NCBI RefSeq assembly: GCF_000003815.2
Contig: NC_049986.1
Location: 15,083,811-15,147,810 of the forward strand
Length of the DNA: 64,000 bases
From: Branchiostoma floridae
Taxonomy: Eukaryota > Chordata > Leptocardii > Amphioxiformes > Branchiostomatidae
Direction of reading: 5' to 3'
A model generated the notes under the pieces. The model ran no database searches. It was not told where the DNA came from and worked only from the letters and a program-made list of their open reading frames with translations. Shown one piece after another: positions 11,561 through 22,191 of the stretch. Both the position numbers and the translations under genes were made by a program. Position 1 is the first letter of the stretch, and each line of letters begins with the position of its first letter.

Positions 11561-12965
11561 TGTTTTATTCCTCCATTCAACCGTACTTAAGAGTAGATGC
11601 GTCAGATGGGCTTGCTAAAATTTGATTTCCTGAAAAGGATTCATGCAATGCCCAAGAATGTTATTATTGTATTTTACATAACGTTTGCTTCTGGCAGAAG
11701 ATGTATATCTACATTTTGTTATGGGAGAACTATAAGTTATCAATCAACGTTGTCGTAGCGTCTTGTTAAGGCTCATTTCCGTTAGCTTGACGTTAGCGTG
11801 GGCGTTTTCTACCATTACCTGCAAACCATGTGTGAATGTCTTTACTTTCCGAAACAATCGCTATTTGTTCTTGTTTGACAAGCATTCAATCATACGTGTT
11901 AAGCCTGGATTCATGCAAATGTCATCTGCAAATGTTCTGGACTTCAAAGGTTTCCGTTGTTTTGTGTTTTTCCACTGTACATGGCCGTAGACATGACCTG
12001 AAGCCCCGTGGGTGCTGTTGCTTTGACCGTTTGGCTTGGCCCGTTACTTCAAGCTAAACTGATCTCATAGGCTTGCATTGTTTGCATTGTCTCATAGGCT
12101 TGCATTGTTGTGAATCGCTCAAGAATTGTGGAGTGGTGGGGCGTTTTTTTTTTACCTTTCTCATTACAAAATGTCATTAGGTCTGGCTTGAAGGTATCTT
12201 TTGTCAATACCCATTATCCATGTACACTTTGTAAGCTTAATGTGTTCAGACGTAGCAAAGCAAGTTGTCATTAAATTCTTGACTTTGCCTAATTGGTTTG
12301 AGGAACATAGGGTAAGGCGTGTCAAATTTTAAACTTGAGAGAATATGCTATCCTACCCTTAACAGCCAAGGAGGCCTACGTATCGAACTTTCAGGCATTT
12401 TGCACCTGACGCTCCCACCCCCGCATGACAACAGGAGCTAATTGACATTTTCAGCAACCTTGTCTTGACTTTGTATAACTTTTGTTTCCCATTTGACTCT
12501 CTAAAATTTGTCTTCACCTTCCGTACATATATAAATTTATAGTTAGCGTATAAAATCTGCTCTTCAACAAGACACTGACGATACCGGATGCTATCTGAAA
12601 CACCTGACCGTTTCCAAAATCATATCCAGTTGCTTTAGTAACTGCTATTTGGTGTATCTTATTACCGGGATGTCTAACCTTCTTCCATGTATTTCTATGA
12701 CACGTCGGAAGCATCATATTGTGTTTGTTTTCTTAAGCGTATATTCCTTTATTCCAACGACAGCGTGTGGAAAGAAAAGATTTTGCAACCTAGGGTCGTT
12801 TTAGGTATACATTTCTTGACTTTGACTCAACAACAATTAAAACACCCGCCTGCCCCATGTATTGTCCATGGTGTTATTGCAGGTGACAGACTTAACACAC
12901 AAGAAATACAATGAACAAAGGACTTCACTCCAATTCAATTTATTAGAAATGCATGCAGCCAGCGT
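11560..12965. repeat. Segmental duplication, left copy
   Basis: This non-coding block matches 23960-25030 in the same orientation. Shared landmarks in order include GTTTATTCCTCCATT, CATTACCTGCAAACCATGTGTG, ACATGACCTGA, GGTGGGGCGTTTTTTTT, CAACCTAGGGTCGTTTTAGG, CACCCGCCTGC, and AATGCATGCAG.CAGCGTATGATC. The left copy holds an extra segment at about 12530-12700 with a dispersed-repeat phrase (TTTCCAAAATCATATCCAG). No conserved open frame is seen, so it is not an obvious pair of coding pseudogenes. Confidence 0.75.
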
Positions 12966-14153
12966 ATGATCATCAGATGATAGTTGTTCACAGTGTACAC
13001 TAACGCATGGGGGTTAAGTGTAACGTGTGACATCTATTGTAAAACATTTCTCTTGACGCCATAGAAGAATTCCCAATATGGAATTTCGAATCCTTGAGAT
13101 GTTGGAATCCTTGCCTTGAATTAAGCGAAAATGTTTCTCGTTTTTGCAGCTTACAGACAAATTTGGTTGAAGAACAGCTTTAGAATATTCACCGATTAAC
13201 AGCGAATTCTATATGATGCATGAATTTCAAGCATAATGTCATATTGGCGTAAATGTTGAGTTCATCTTTAATTAATTAAACTCCGTCACACTTAACCTGA
13301 CCTCTGTCTAGAATATTCTTGACTCAATTTCTTGAGAATAAAAAAAACATTCAAGTAAAACTATGATGAAACTGTGCCAAACATCACACACTGGTTTAAT
13401 AGTCTAAAGAAACCTTCGCCCTAACTTATCTTAACTCTTATCCCGGTAATTTCTAATTGGTATAAAACTCATTAACCCTATCCAGACTGGGGAGGGGGGG
13501 TTAAAAGTGCCTGCGCAATTTTTGACACCGGTTGTTGCCTAAAGAAGTGTCCATTGAGTACTGAATTGCTGACAAAACTAAAAGCGTTTTACTATCTGAC
13601 ACAACACAACAATGCACACGCTAATACAGAATAAAGCAAACTTCAAAATCAAGTGTGATTACTTGTCAATATATATGTATTCCGGGAAAGATTTTGAAGA
13701 ATATAGTCACAAAAGAAAGTCAAACCTCATGCTCCATAATGCATTTCTCAATTTCAAATAGTCAATAGGCATTCGACGGTCTCTAGGCTATGAATAGTAC
13801 AGAGTCTACACAATGTGTTTATCATTTCTTTTAACGCTCTGAACGTCTGAGGTCTGAGGCTAGTCTCATTTGTCAATAGCCACAAGTTAAGTTAGAAATT
13901 GTAACCTATAATTCACAACCACAGATTACAACAAGCCGTTCAGATATTCCATTAACCGTCTGTAGAACAAGGGCCTTTCGCTATGTTGTGAAATCCTCCA
14001 AATCACATCAACACGGCAATTCAAGTACAAAAATTTAAAGCAATGCTCTTCTGTTTATATGGGTAGTCAATTCAACTTCAAACCAACTCAAATACACAAT
14101 CAGAAAAGAAAACCTTATAAAGCCAACATTGTCATGTGGGATGTCACAACCGG
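12966..14153. other. Intergenic, nothing recognised
   Basis: AT-rich DNA between the left segmental duplication and the 3' end of the DyP-GRE gene paralogue 1. It presumably includes the 3' untranslated region of that gene at its right end. I find no coding exon, RNA gene or clear repeat. Confidence 0.4.
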
Positions 14154-17100
14154 CTATGTGCGACTAGTGGTTGGTTTGCCGTCCATTCTTGGCGGGTGGA
14201 CGTACATGCGTCGCCGCAGTTGTCCCTGGTGCTCAGGAAACAGGGTGATGAAGAACTCTGTCCAGCCGCCCTGGCGCACGCGCACTAGCTCGTAGGCATC
14301 GGTGACTTTGGAGGCCTTCTCCAGGGTTTCCGGATTCGCACAGGTCACTGGAGTAAACAGAAAATAACATTCATTAGATGAAGTTTGTCTACAGCAAAGT
14401 GTACGGAAGATAACAGATCAATCAGACCGTTCATCAGAATTTGCAGATTAGCAGCACGTGACTGCAGCTGGGCGCGTCCGCTATTTTGTCCTTAAAATTT
14501 TGACCAAACAATATTGCTGAGAATGGGATGGTCAAAGGGGTCGATTTTTTTTTTGCCTCAGCTCTAAAACCTCTCCGGAAAAGGCATGGTGTTTTGGAGT
14601 AGACGTCATTGCCTAGACACCTTATCATGATAACGCATCACCTTGCGTCACACAAAACTTACCCGTGATGACGTTGGAGCCAATGGGGCCGTCCAGATCC
14701 GCGTAGCGTCGCAGGAACTCGGTCAGCTTGTCCAGTGGGAAGTCTTCAAGTATCATCAGATCCACCTCAGAACCGCACGACAGGCCCAAGTTGATGCGCT
14801 CAATGTCCCAGCATTTCAGCGCTCTGAGCAGGACAAACAATTGACAGAGGACACGTATTGCGTTTCTGAACAAGATGCATTGAAGAAGTAACGCATCATA
14901 AATGATGGAAGGAACACCATACACTAGCTAGCGTGAAATGCAAGAAATTTTGTTTTCCACTTACTTGTAGATGTCACAGCTGTCCGGGTTTGCAGGCAGG
15001 TCCTGGGGTACTGGTGCCGGGCTCAGGTCCGACGCTATCGGCTGGCCGCTCCGCCGCCCGTCTGCCGACGCAGCGCTGTTGAGTCCGTACCCGACGTACG
15101 CCTCGAACGTGCCTATTCCTGGCAGCACCACGAAGCCGAACCGTCTCTCTGGGTTGTCTGGGTCTCCTGGGATGTAATATTCCTTCTCCAATCGTTCAAA
15201 GGTCTCCTTCACTCCAGGTTTTGCATTGTCGAAGGTCTCCCGAAGTATCGTCAAGACGTTTTCAAACATCCAAGTTCCCAGCTCCTTTAGCTCTGCATTT
15301 TCACCGTGGCCGAACTTAGGAAAGGACGTGGCAACTTCTCGAAGATGCTTGAAAGCGGATGCTTTTGCTTCTTTTCTTGCTGATCCTCCTCGTGCATCGA
15401 AGATGTACTCCTTCATGTCGTGGCCCCAGTCGCACTTCAGACAAGTCAGGAGATCCGGAAGTGTTGTCAGCGCGGTGAGCGGGTCGTACACGAGCTTCTT
15501 GATGGCGTAGAGCGAATCGATGGCATTGGCGGCGCCCACAAACATGAAGCCCAGATCATGATACTTCGTACCGCCGTTTGTATGATCCCGACAGGCCTCA
15601 ACACATCCCTTCATCATGACAGACAGGAGGGGGCTTGGGCACATCTTCCATATGTTACCATAACCGCCGACAAGGAAGGATACCAGTAAAGGAATCTGTA
15701 GTTGAAGGTGCTCCACGAAGATTCCTTGGAATTGCTCGAACGTAATGATCTGTGTTGCATTTTTCGAGGGAAAAGACTTTTTGCTACCTCGCAGGAAATG
15801 TGGACCAGCCTGTGAGTAGAGCGTCCCTTCGTTCAGTGCCATTTCAACGGCGTCCAGGAGCGGGAAAGTGCAGAATGCAAACTCAGAGGCACCAACGAAC
15901 ACGGGCTCGAAACAACCGTCACAGGTGTAGTTCCTGGCATCCTCCAGGCTGACGGGAATCCCCCTCCGTCCGGAGTCCAGTAGGGCTGGAATCAGCCTGT
16001 CGTCATGTAGCAGGACCGGGTGAGCCCCTCCACTCAGCAGGGCCTTGGCTGCTTCCTCCAACACCTCTTCGGGAGTGTCTTTGTTAAGTCGTAACGTCAG
16101 GCACGGAGCGTTCAGAGGCAGACGCCGGGCAGCTCGGAGGCACATCAGGGTGACAGGGTTACAGGCAGACGTTGGGACTGTGTCCTCGTTCGGCAGATAG
16201 CCACCGATGGTGAGCTGTTGTCCCCACTGGTTCATACAGCCGCCCTGAGGAAAGTTGCCGCTGCTTGTGTAGGGAACGGCACCCATTCCGGGGAAGATCT
16301 TGTCCTGTGCTGCGTGACGGTTCAAAAGGGTTCTCTCACCGACCTTGATCCAGAAACAGTCGATGATTTCCTGTGCTTCCTCCATGGTAAGGCTATCCTG
16401 ACGGTAAAACGGTCCCAGCAGCTGGTCGAGTCGCCCGATGGAGATTGGCTCACCGACGATGTGCAGGCAGCAATGCATAGTAAAAACAAGCTGTGTGGCC
16501 TCCAGAAACGTCTTAGGCTTGTGGGTTGCAAGCGTGGACATGCGATGACCGATCTGTCGAAGTTTTGTCGCCTGAGCCTTAGTGAACGTTTCGTTGTCGG
16601 CCAGATTGTCGGCAAGCTGCGCGTAGCTTTTTATGTATTCTTGAACACCCATCAGCGACATCTTGATAGAATGATAGAACATAGCACGTTCCTTCTCTTC
16701 TCTTCGGGATAAAACCAATGTTTCCAATTTTGATAATTTGTCATCAATATCATCAATAAGGGCCTGCAGACCTTTATCCAGAATGACCTGATAATCCGGG
16801 ACGACGTGTCCAATAGCTGCAGCCTCCGTCACGCCCATCTGGTAGGCAGGAATCTGCTCCTCATCTGTCAGGTACGGCATCACTCTCTTTCCAAGGCCCA
16901 TAGAGAAGCTTGGCATCACTCCCACGATCAGTTCATCCGGGTGGATACGGTACAGGTCGAACTGGTCGGAGTAGGGAGGTGCCCTGACGATCTGCTTCAA
17001 GGTGTAATATGTAGCGAGGCCTTTCCTTATCGGAATAGCGTTGTCGTACGTGTCAAGGAGGACTTGATCGTCGTTGGTTAGAAACGTTTTAAGTTCGGGA

Positions 17101-18326
17101 ATGTGAGGCTCGTCTTGTTTCTCGAACCAGCTGCGCTGCCAATCGGAGAAAACTAGACCCAGGAGTTTGAGAACACGACAACTGGGGGTGTCCTGTGGGT
17201 CCTTATAGCCGCCTGTAGTCATCCGGTACAGGTACTCTCGGCTGTTGTAGAACATGTAGCCGTTGTCGCTCTTGACATCCCACTGTGGCATGATGTGTGG
17301 GCGCAGTGGGTGATCCGTGACAGGGATAGGCGTCAGGCCGAGCTCTTCTGCGCTTGGTACGTACCAGAAGCCCCCCTCTTCTGCGTCCTTTACAGCAGTC
17401 AGTAGCTTATCGTCTTTTTCAACCATTTGATTCAGAATGTTCAGAAAAACCTGGCAGGTGTTGGCAAAGGATATGTAGAAGAGACCCTCTTCTCGACCCA
17501 CTCCTGTGCTGCTTGATCCATATGGCATCGCCTGTCGGAGAATTCTCGGATGTCTTCTTGACGGGTCAAAGATTTTTGCACATTTGATGTGCCTCCTAGG
17601 GTCGAAGTCGATCAGGGTGTCATCTCTCACAGTTTTGCCGCAGACGTTTTCCAGGAGGACATAATTCGTGTCCAGGACGGTCCAGTTGAACTTGAACTTC
17701 TGTGTCAGCATGTAGGAACCACCTGGGCTGCCCTTGTATCCCTCCTTTGTGAGGATGAACTCTTCGATAGTCTCAACGTCTGTAGGGTTGGCCAACCCAT
17801 CAGCGAAAAGGCCTCCAAATACACGATTGTTGCCGGTCTCCGAGGGTACAACTGAATAGTAAATGTTATCTATCCCCTGCAAGTGATCTTGGACCATTTC
17901 TGCCATGCTTTGGATGCATTCGCTGGAGTTAGACTTCAGAAAGAAGAAGACTTTCTCGCCGGTGTTAACAAACTTGTTAGAGTGCTCTACAAGGTATTTG
18001 TCTTCTCCTCGTTCTTCAAGAGCTATGGTGCCGTTCTGCCACTTCTCCCATAGCTTTGGTTCAAACGCAACAACGCACCAGCTACCGGTCCGCTTTCCTT
18101 CCTTTAACTCTTTGTTCCCATAATCTGAAAGCTTCTTGATCAGGCTCGTGAATTTTTCCTTCGGAGGTGGGGTTTTGTTTTTGAATTTGACTGTTATAAA
18201 GACCCCGTGCTTTGTTTTCCCAGACAACAGACCAGGCTGCACCTTCCCTATCGGCCGTTCTTTTGCAGGCTTAGCCCCGAGCTCTGGCTTAGTCCCGTCT
18301 GTTCGCCTCTTTTTAGCTGGCGGCAT
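14154..18326 (-). CDS. DyP-type heme peroxidase fused to glycyl radical enzyme, paralogue 1
   Basis: Exons 14965-18326, 14663-14823 and 14154-14347 give 1238 residues. Residues ~25-330 read as a B-type DyP peroxidase: NTGEKVFFFLKS, GLFADGLANP (Asp176 in the distal-Asp position), GGSYMLTQKF, RRHIK (His246 as proximal heme ligand), ILRQAMPYG (distal Arg264) and EEGLFYISFANT. Residues ~345-1238 read as a full glycyl radical enzyme: GHVVPDYQVILDKGL, ATQLVFTMHCCLHIVGEP, GRLDQLLGPFY, DGCFEPVF (thiyl Cys805, Glu807), ADGRRSGQPIASDLSP and RVRQGGWTEFF (radical Gly1202). Such enzymes use a glycyl radical, made by a radical-SAM activase, to form a Cys thiyl that attacks substrate. The C-x-E pattern resembles dehydratase/C-N-lyase members more than pyruvate formate-lyase, which has Cys-Cys. 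No signal peptide; PPAKKRR near the start is nuclear-signal-like. A stop lies upstream in frame, fixing the start. Substrate unknown. Confidence 0.9.
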
Positions 18327-19052
18327 CTTTTGTTCTGGTCGGGTTCGTTGACTGTAGTTTTAGTGACTGGTTGACCACAAATCCTGTTATAGGAAACATG
18401 CTTTTGTTGCATGAACATGTACTAGGTATCATTTAGACGGTAAGAACACGTTTGTTTTGTGATCAGTCAGGGCATATTTGTCCCCCTTTCTATGGTCACA
18501 CTGACTTGATTCTATGGATCAATGGATCAACTTGGATCTATGAATTCTATGGACGTGATAGCACACCCCACAACTCTTACGGGCGTGCAAAAAAAAGGAG
18601 GGCAAAAAAAGAAACGCACAGGAAGGCTATCGTTTTCAAAACCTAAGTGATTTGTTAGTGGGAAGCATAACAAGTTCATGCCGTTACTATTTGAAATAAT
18701 TCGTACTTCAAATCAACGATCACAAGATTTTCCAAAATTTGTACAAATCCTATGGAATACTCGTCACAAGTCACTTTCCGTGGTAACTTATCCGTTTTAA
18801 TAGTGGTGCTGTTGTAGCCATGAACACGAAATGGATATCTTTGCAAACAAAATACAAGACAAAGGAATGCTTTGGAATCTTGATTTTGACTATAGATTAC
18901 TTAATAAAGGTCTCAAAAAGAATTCATCCTCAGCCTTACTATATAAACAGCTATCCCTGATTCGTTTCTAAGATCGCGATGAGAAATATAAAGTAGACCA
19001 GTTAAACGCCCTCAGGAAAATGGAGATGGAAAAGAACTCCGATTTTACTCAC
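18327..19052 (-). other. 5' flank and probable first intron of DyP-GRE paralogue 1
   Basis: A good acceptor (TTTCCTATAACAG, read on the minus strand) ends at 18384, so 18327-18383 is probably 5' untranslated exon sequence. A candidate donor (GTGAGTAAAATC) lies just below 19053, which would make 18384-19052 an intron. The part from about 18650 resembles 21545-21700, the start of a local duplication. Confidence 0.4.
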
Positions 19053-19160
19053 CGACGGCCCGTTGTTATTCTGCATGGATAGCAGGCGTCGGCGGTATAG
19101 TCTGTCGCTCTGTCCTGTGGTTCCCAGCTTGAATGCGAACGGGTGAAGAAAGTGAGTCGA
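19053..19160 (-). promoter_or_regulatory. Candidate 5' untranslated first exon of DyP-GRE paralogue 1
   Basis: Read on the minus strand, this segment ends in GGGCCGTCG followed by a strong GTGAGTAAAA donor. Joined to the acceptor at 18384 it would carry a 15-codon upstream open frame (start ATGCAGAATAAC) that ends before the main start codon. A duplicate of the segment with the same donor lies at about 22722-22820. Assignment to this gene is inferred from position only. Confidence 0.35.
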
Positions 19161-19465
19161 AGTATAGGACGCTATGTACAGTAAATGATTGACACATGGA
19201 CTTATATCAGTGATCAGCTGTGATTGGATGCAGGACGCGTTTGTGCAATGCCCCTTTGCACACAAGCCACAGAGAAGAAAAGCATTGAGGTTCACCTCTC
19301 GAAGATGATAGATTGACACTTTTTTTCATTCCGACGCATGCATAACCCGGGCATAACCCTGGCATAACACCGGGGAGGGGGACTCTTGTACAACAAGCGT
19401 AACTTGAGCAAACATCATTTCCTGTTTTTGTGTCTCGATTGCTTGGGGTGAACAAAGCTACGTGG

Positions 19466-19700
19466 CACATGGCGTTCAGACAAAAGTTGAAGTTTGCCCT
19501 GGGGTCAGAGTTATCAAAGCCCATTTCCATGACCTTGCTGGCGTGGGTTCATATAGCGTTGGCGTCCTAAGTTCAACATTACAAACAAAACATGATTGAA
19601 AGTCTGTTTGTTCCTGTCTGACATGCAATATTTGTGAATTATGCATTCCTGCAAATCATTTGTGAGTTTACACCAACTGCATAATGATAGTAATAATCGT
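19466..19700 (+). promoter_or_regulatory. Octamer-containing promoter-like module (copy 1)
   Basis: The module has CAGACAAAAGTTGAAGTTTG, GGGGTCAGAGTTATCAAAGC, TAGCGTTGGCGTCC, TTCAACATTACAAACAAAACAT and a degenerate TATGCATTCCTGCAAATCATTT. Other copies lie at 23215-23440, 23740-23940 and 35725-36430. Two copies precede an acid-phosphatase-like first exon, here at 19755, which suggests a promoter region. Confidence 0.5.
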
Positions 19701-19751
19701 AAGTAAGGCGTGTAACAACTGCAGATTCAGAGGGAACCCAACAAGCAAAAC

Positions 19752-19850
19752 TATACTGTTTCTTGTGTTTGTTGTTTTATCGTTTGGGAGTTTTAACGGT
19801 GCCAATAAGGACAAGAGAAGGACGAACAGACTTTTATACAAGCTAGCGTG
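19752..19850 (+). pseudogene. Decayed first exon of an acid phosphatase gene
   Basis: The segment CTGTTTCTTGTGTTTGTT through to AGCTAGCGTG followed by GTGAGT aligns with the intact orphan exon at 36508-36621. The start codon region is missing and the frame changes in the middle; the end still reads FIQASV before the donor, like LIQATV there and LVQAHV in the working gene at 42727. It is an isolated exon remnant: no further phosphatase exons are found nearby downstream on this strand. Confidence 0.6.
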
Positions 19851-20683
19851 GTGAGTTGATTTGCCGGCACGGATGTCTACCTGAGTACCAACGTACTCTT
19901 GAGTCTTTTTTTAGAAAACAGGCGACAATGCACCGTCCACGCCTCGGAGTAAATTGTGAAACGTCGTCTTTACGTTTGTTGTGGGCGCATTTCTTTACGG
20001 ACAATAGCTTTGTGGTTAGATATCAATATAGGATAAAGGTTGACGAGAACCAGATATGAACAAGAGGTCGGAGACCTCACACCTCCATGAAATATTCTGA
20101 TTATGCGAATGACTTCCACATCTGCATAATTTATGCCTGGTTATGTACACCTTTAACTAACTTACACAGGTCGCAATGTTGACAATCCAATCATTTACTA
20201 CATGTACTTAGAATAATTATGTCATACCTGTGACGCGAAAACGTTCGATACGGGTGTTCCGGACCGGGTGATAACTTTCCGTACGGCCCGGGGTTATCAC
20301 ACGGGCTCCATTCGAATAAATCGAACTGTTTCGAGTGGGCCGAATGCGGCGCCATCGAAAGTTCGAATACCTGATTCGGACGTTGGAACATTACTGTTGC
20401 AACGCTTTTTTTCGAGGGCAACAAATTTGTTCAACTTCTGGCGCATTTCGCATCAAAACTGTATGACATAAATAAAATACAACACGGTGTATTCCGTATC
20501 ACCCTCTGTCCCGGCCCTCCCGCGGGTCGGATCACCCTCCGGCCGCGATCGGGCCGGTACCTTGGGCGATACGGAATACACCGTGTTGTATTCTATATTT
20601 ATGACACTTTCATGTTAATGGACCGATCCTGATCGAACGCTATATCGATCAAATAGAACCAGGTAGAAGCCCCCCCCCCCATT

Positions 20684-21363
20684 CTATTTCGAACACCTCC
20701 GTCAAAAAAAGCCCCATTGGAGCAGAATAGGCGAAAGAAGTGTGCTATGCTATTCTTTGTTGAAGACTACACCGACCGAGTGTAGTTGTTTTGGGAGGCA
20801 GAGCCACTGCATAGCATTACATTGTTGGTGGACAGGATGCACGTGTAGAGCAGGATATGTAAGACACGGGACTCTGCACTAGCAGACTTTGCCGGGTCCT
20901 ATTAGTTGGCGTGTAGTACAGGCTTTCTCTCCACGAGTGCCTGAGCTGCTTTCGTCTTAATTTTTTGTCATCAGCATGCATGCAGCGGTTATGCATGCAA
21001 CAAACGCAGCAGAAACCCTGTCACAGATATTTGTACCCTGGTTTTCATGTGAATCGACCGCATGTCAGAAACCGGGCTCTCCTGCCCACCATCAAGGTAA
21101 TTCTATGCAGTGCCTCCCGCTACCGCTTTAACTGAAATTATACCGCCCTTACCGCAACTATATCGGCCCCCTCCTCAAACGACTGTGCACATTGGATGTA
21201 GCCTTCAACAAAAAAGGCAGCGTATTTTTTCGGCCCGTTCTAAGAGGATTTCGAGGCCAAAAAAAAGGTTAACCGAAGTTAGTCGTCATTATCAGCAAAA
21301 AAGCGGCGGCGGCCAGTTCTGTCAGACAAGCGCTGCTTTTGACGGAGGTGTTCGAAATAGAAC
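20684..21363. mobile_element. Non-autonomous DNA element with terminal inverted repeats
   Basis: About 680 bases bounded by TTCTATTTCGAACACCTCCG and, at the right, CGGAGGTGTTCGAAATAGAA, a perfect inverted pair of about 26 bases including TCAAAA/TTTTGA. It sits within the foldback element. There is no transposase coding; the family is not recognised. Confidence 0.7.
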
Positions 21364-21804
21364 ATTATGCAAATTAGGGAGTTATTTGCATAGTTGATAT
21401 TTGCTAATCTTCCACCTGCCACAAACTACACATGTTACATGTATTTGAGTCATATAATGGAAAACACTTTAAATATAGATTTTCCTCATTGATTATGCAA
21501 CTTAAGTCCAAATTTGCATAATTTTCAAAGACAGTCCTAATATGTTAACATTAGAAGCGTAACCTGTTTATGCCGTAACTATTTGAAATATTTCGTGCTT
21601 CAAATTGGCGACCATCAATTTCTCTTACAGATTATTGCCTGATTTTGTGTCTTTTCATATTCTGGTAAGTCACTTCTGCGGTAACTCAAAGTGGGCATCC
21701 TTTCAAAGTACAACTTAACTACAAGGCAAGAGGAACGTTTGAATCTTGATTTCGGCTATAGCACACTTAAGCGTCTAACTCGCGGTAGTATTACTCTCTA
21801 TAGA
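21364..21804. repeat. Dispersed repeat copy plus duplicated flank
   Basis: The left half matches 10430-10730 (ATGCAAATTAGG..TTATTTGCATA). The right half, from about 21545, resembles 18650-18800 (CATGCCGT/TATGCCGT, ACTATTTGAAATA, TTCAAAT), part of a local duplication at an offset of about 2.9-3.7 kb. Confidence 0.5.
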
Positions 21805-22191
21805 TATAGAATACACGGTGTATTCCGTATCACCCGAGGTCCCAGCCCGGCCGCGGGGAGGATTGCCCGACGGCCGAAGGCACACGCGGAATACACCGTG
21901 CTGTATTTTATTTATGTCATACCCACCTGAGAAAACACAGATTTCGATGCGAAATGCACCAGAAGTTGAGAAATGTTGTGCCCTCGAACAAAAGATTGTA
22001 ACAACAGCAATTCTAACGTCCGAATTCGGTATTTGAATTTTAAACCGTGCCGTATTCGACCCGTTCGAAATTGAGTTCGATTTACTCGAAGGAAGCCTGT
22101 GTGATACAACTTAGAACCCGTGTGATATGGAAAGTTATCACACGGTCCGGAACACCCGTATCGAACGTTTTCGTATCACAGGTATGACATA

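Larger units (their letters stand above)
20219..22191. repeat. Foldback element with paired internal hairpins
   Basis: The outer arms are inverted copies: about 20219-20471 begins TATGTCATACCTGTGACGCG, and about 21910-22191 ends CGTATCACAGGTATGACAT. Next to each arm is a palindrome around CACGGTGTATTCCGTATC and its complement, at 20465-20604 (very clean, about 36-base arms) and 21805-21915 (diverged). GC-rich loops separate the palindrome arms. The middle holds a separate inverted-repeat element (20684-21363) and a dispersed repeat. No transposase frame is seen, so it is non-autonomous. Confidence 0.75.

Noticed and set aside
11763-12057. Two overlapping short open frames as a small secreted protein
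   Set aside because: The duplicate at 24.0-24.4 kb does not keep either frame.
16218-16712. 164-codon open frame on the plus strand
   Set aside because: Antisense to the GRE core of paralogue 1; a matching shadow appears opposite the same region of paralogue 2.
14154-18326. Bacterial contamination as the source of the glycyl radical enzyme
   Set aside because: Both copies have GT-AG introns at the same places and lie among animal-type genes and shared repeats in one contiguous window.
14154-18326. Plain label of pyruvate formate-lyase
   Set aside because: The active-site pattern is Cys-Phe-Glu rather than Cys-Cys, and the N-terminal third is a heme peroxidase.
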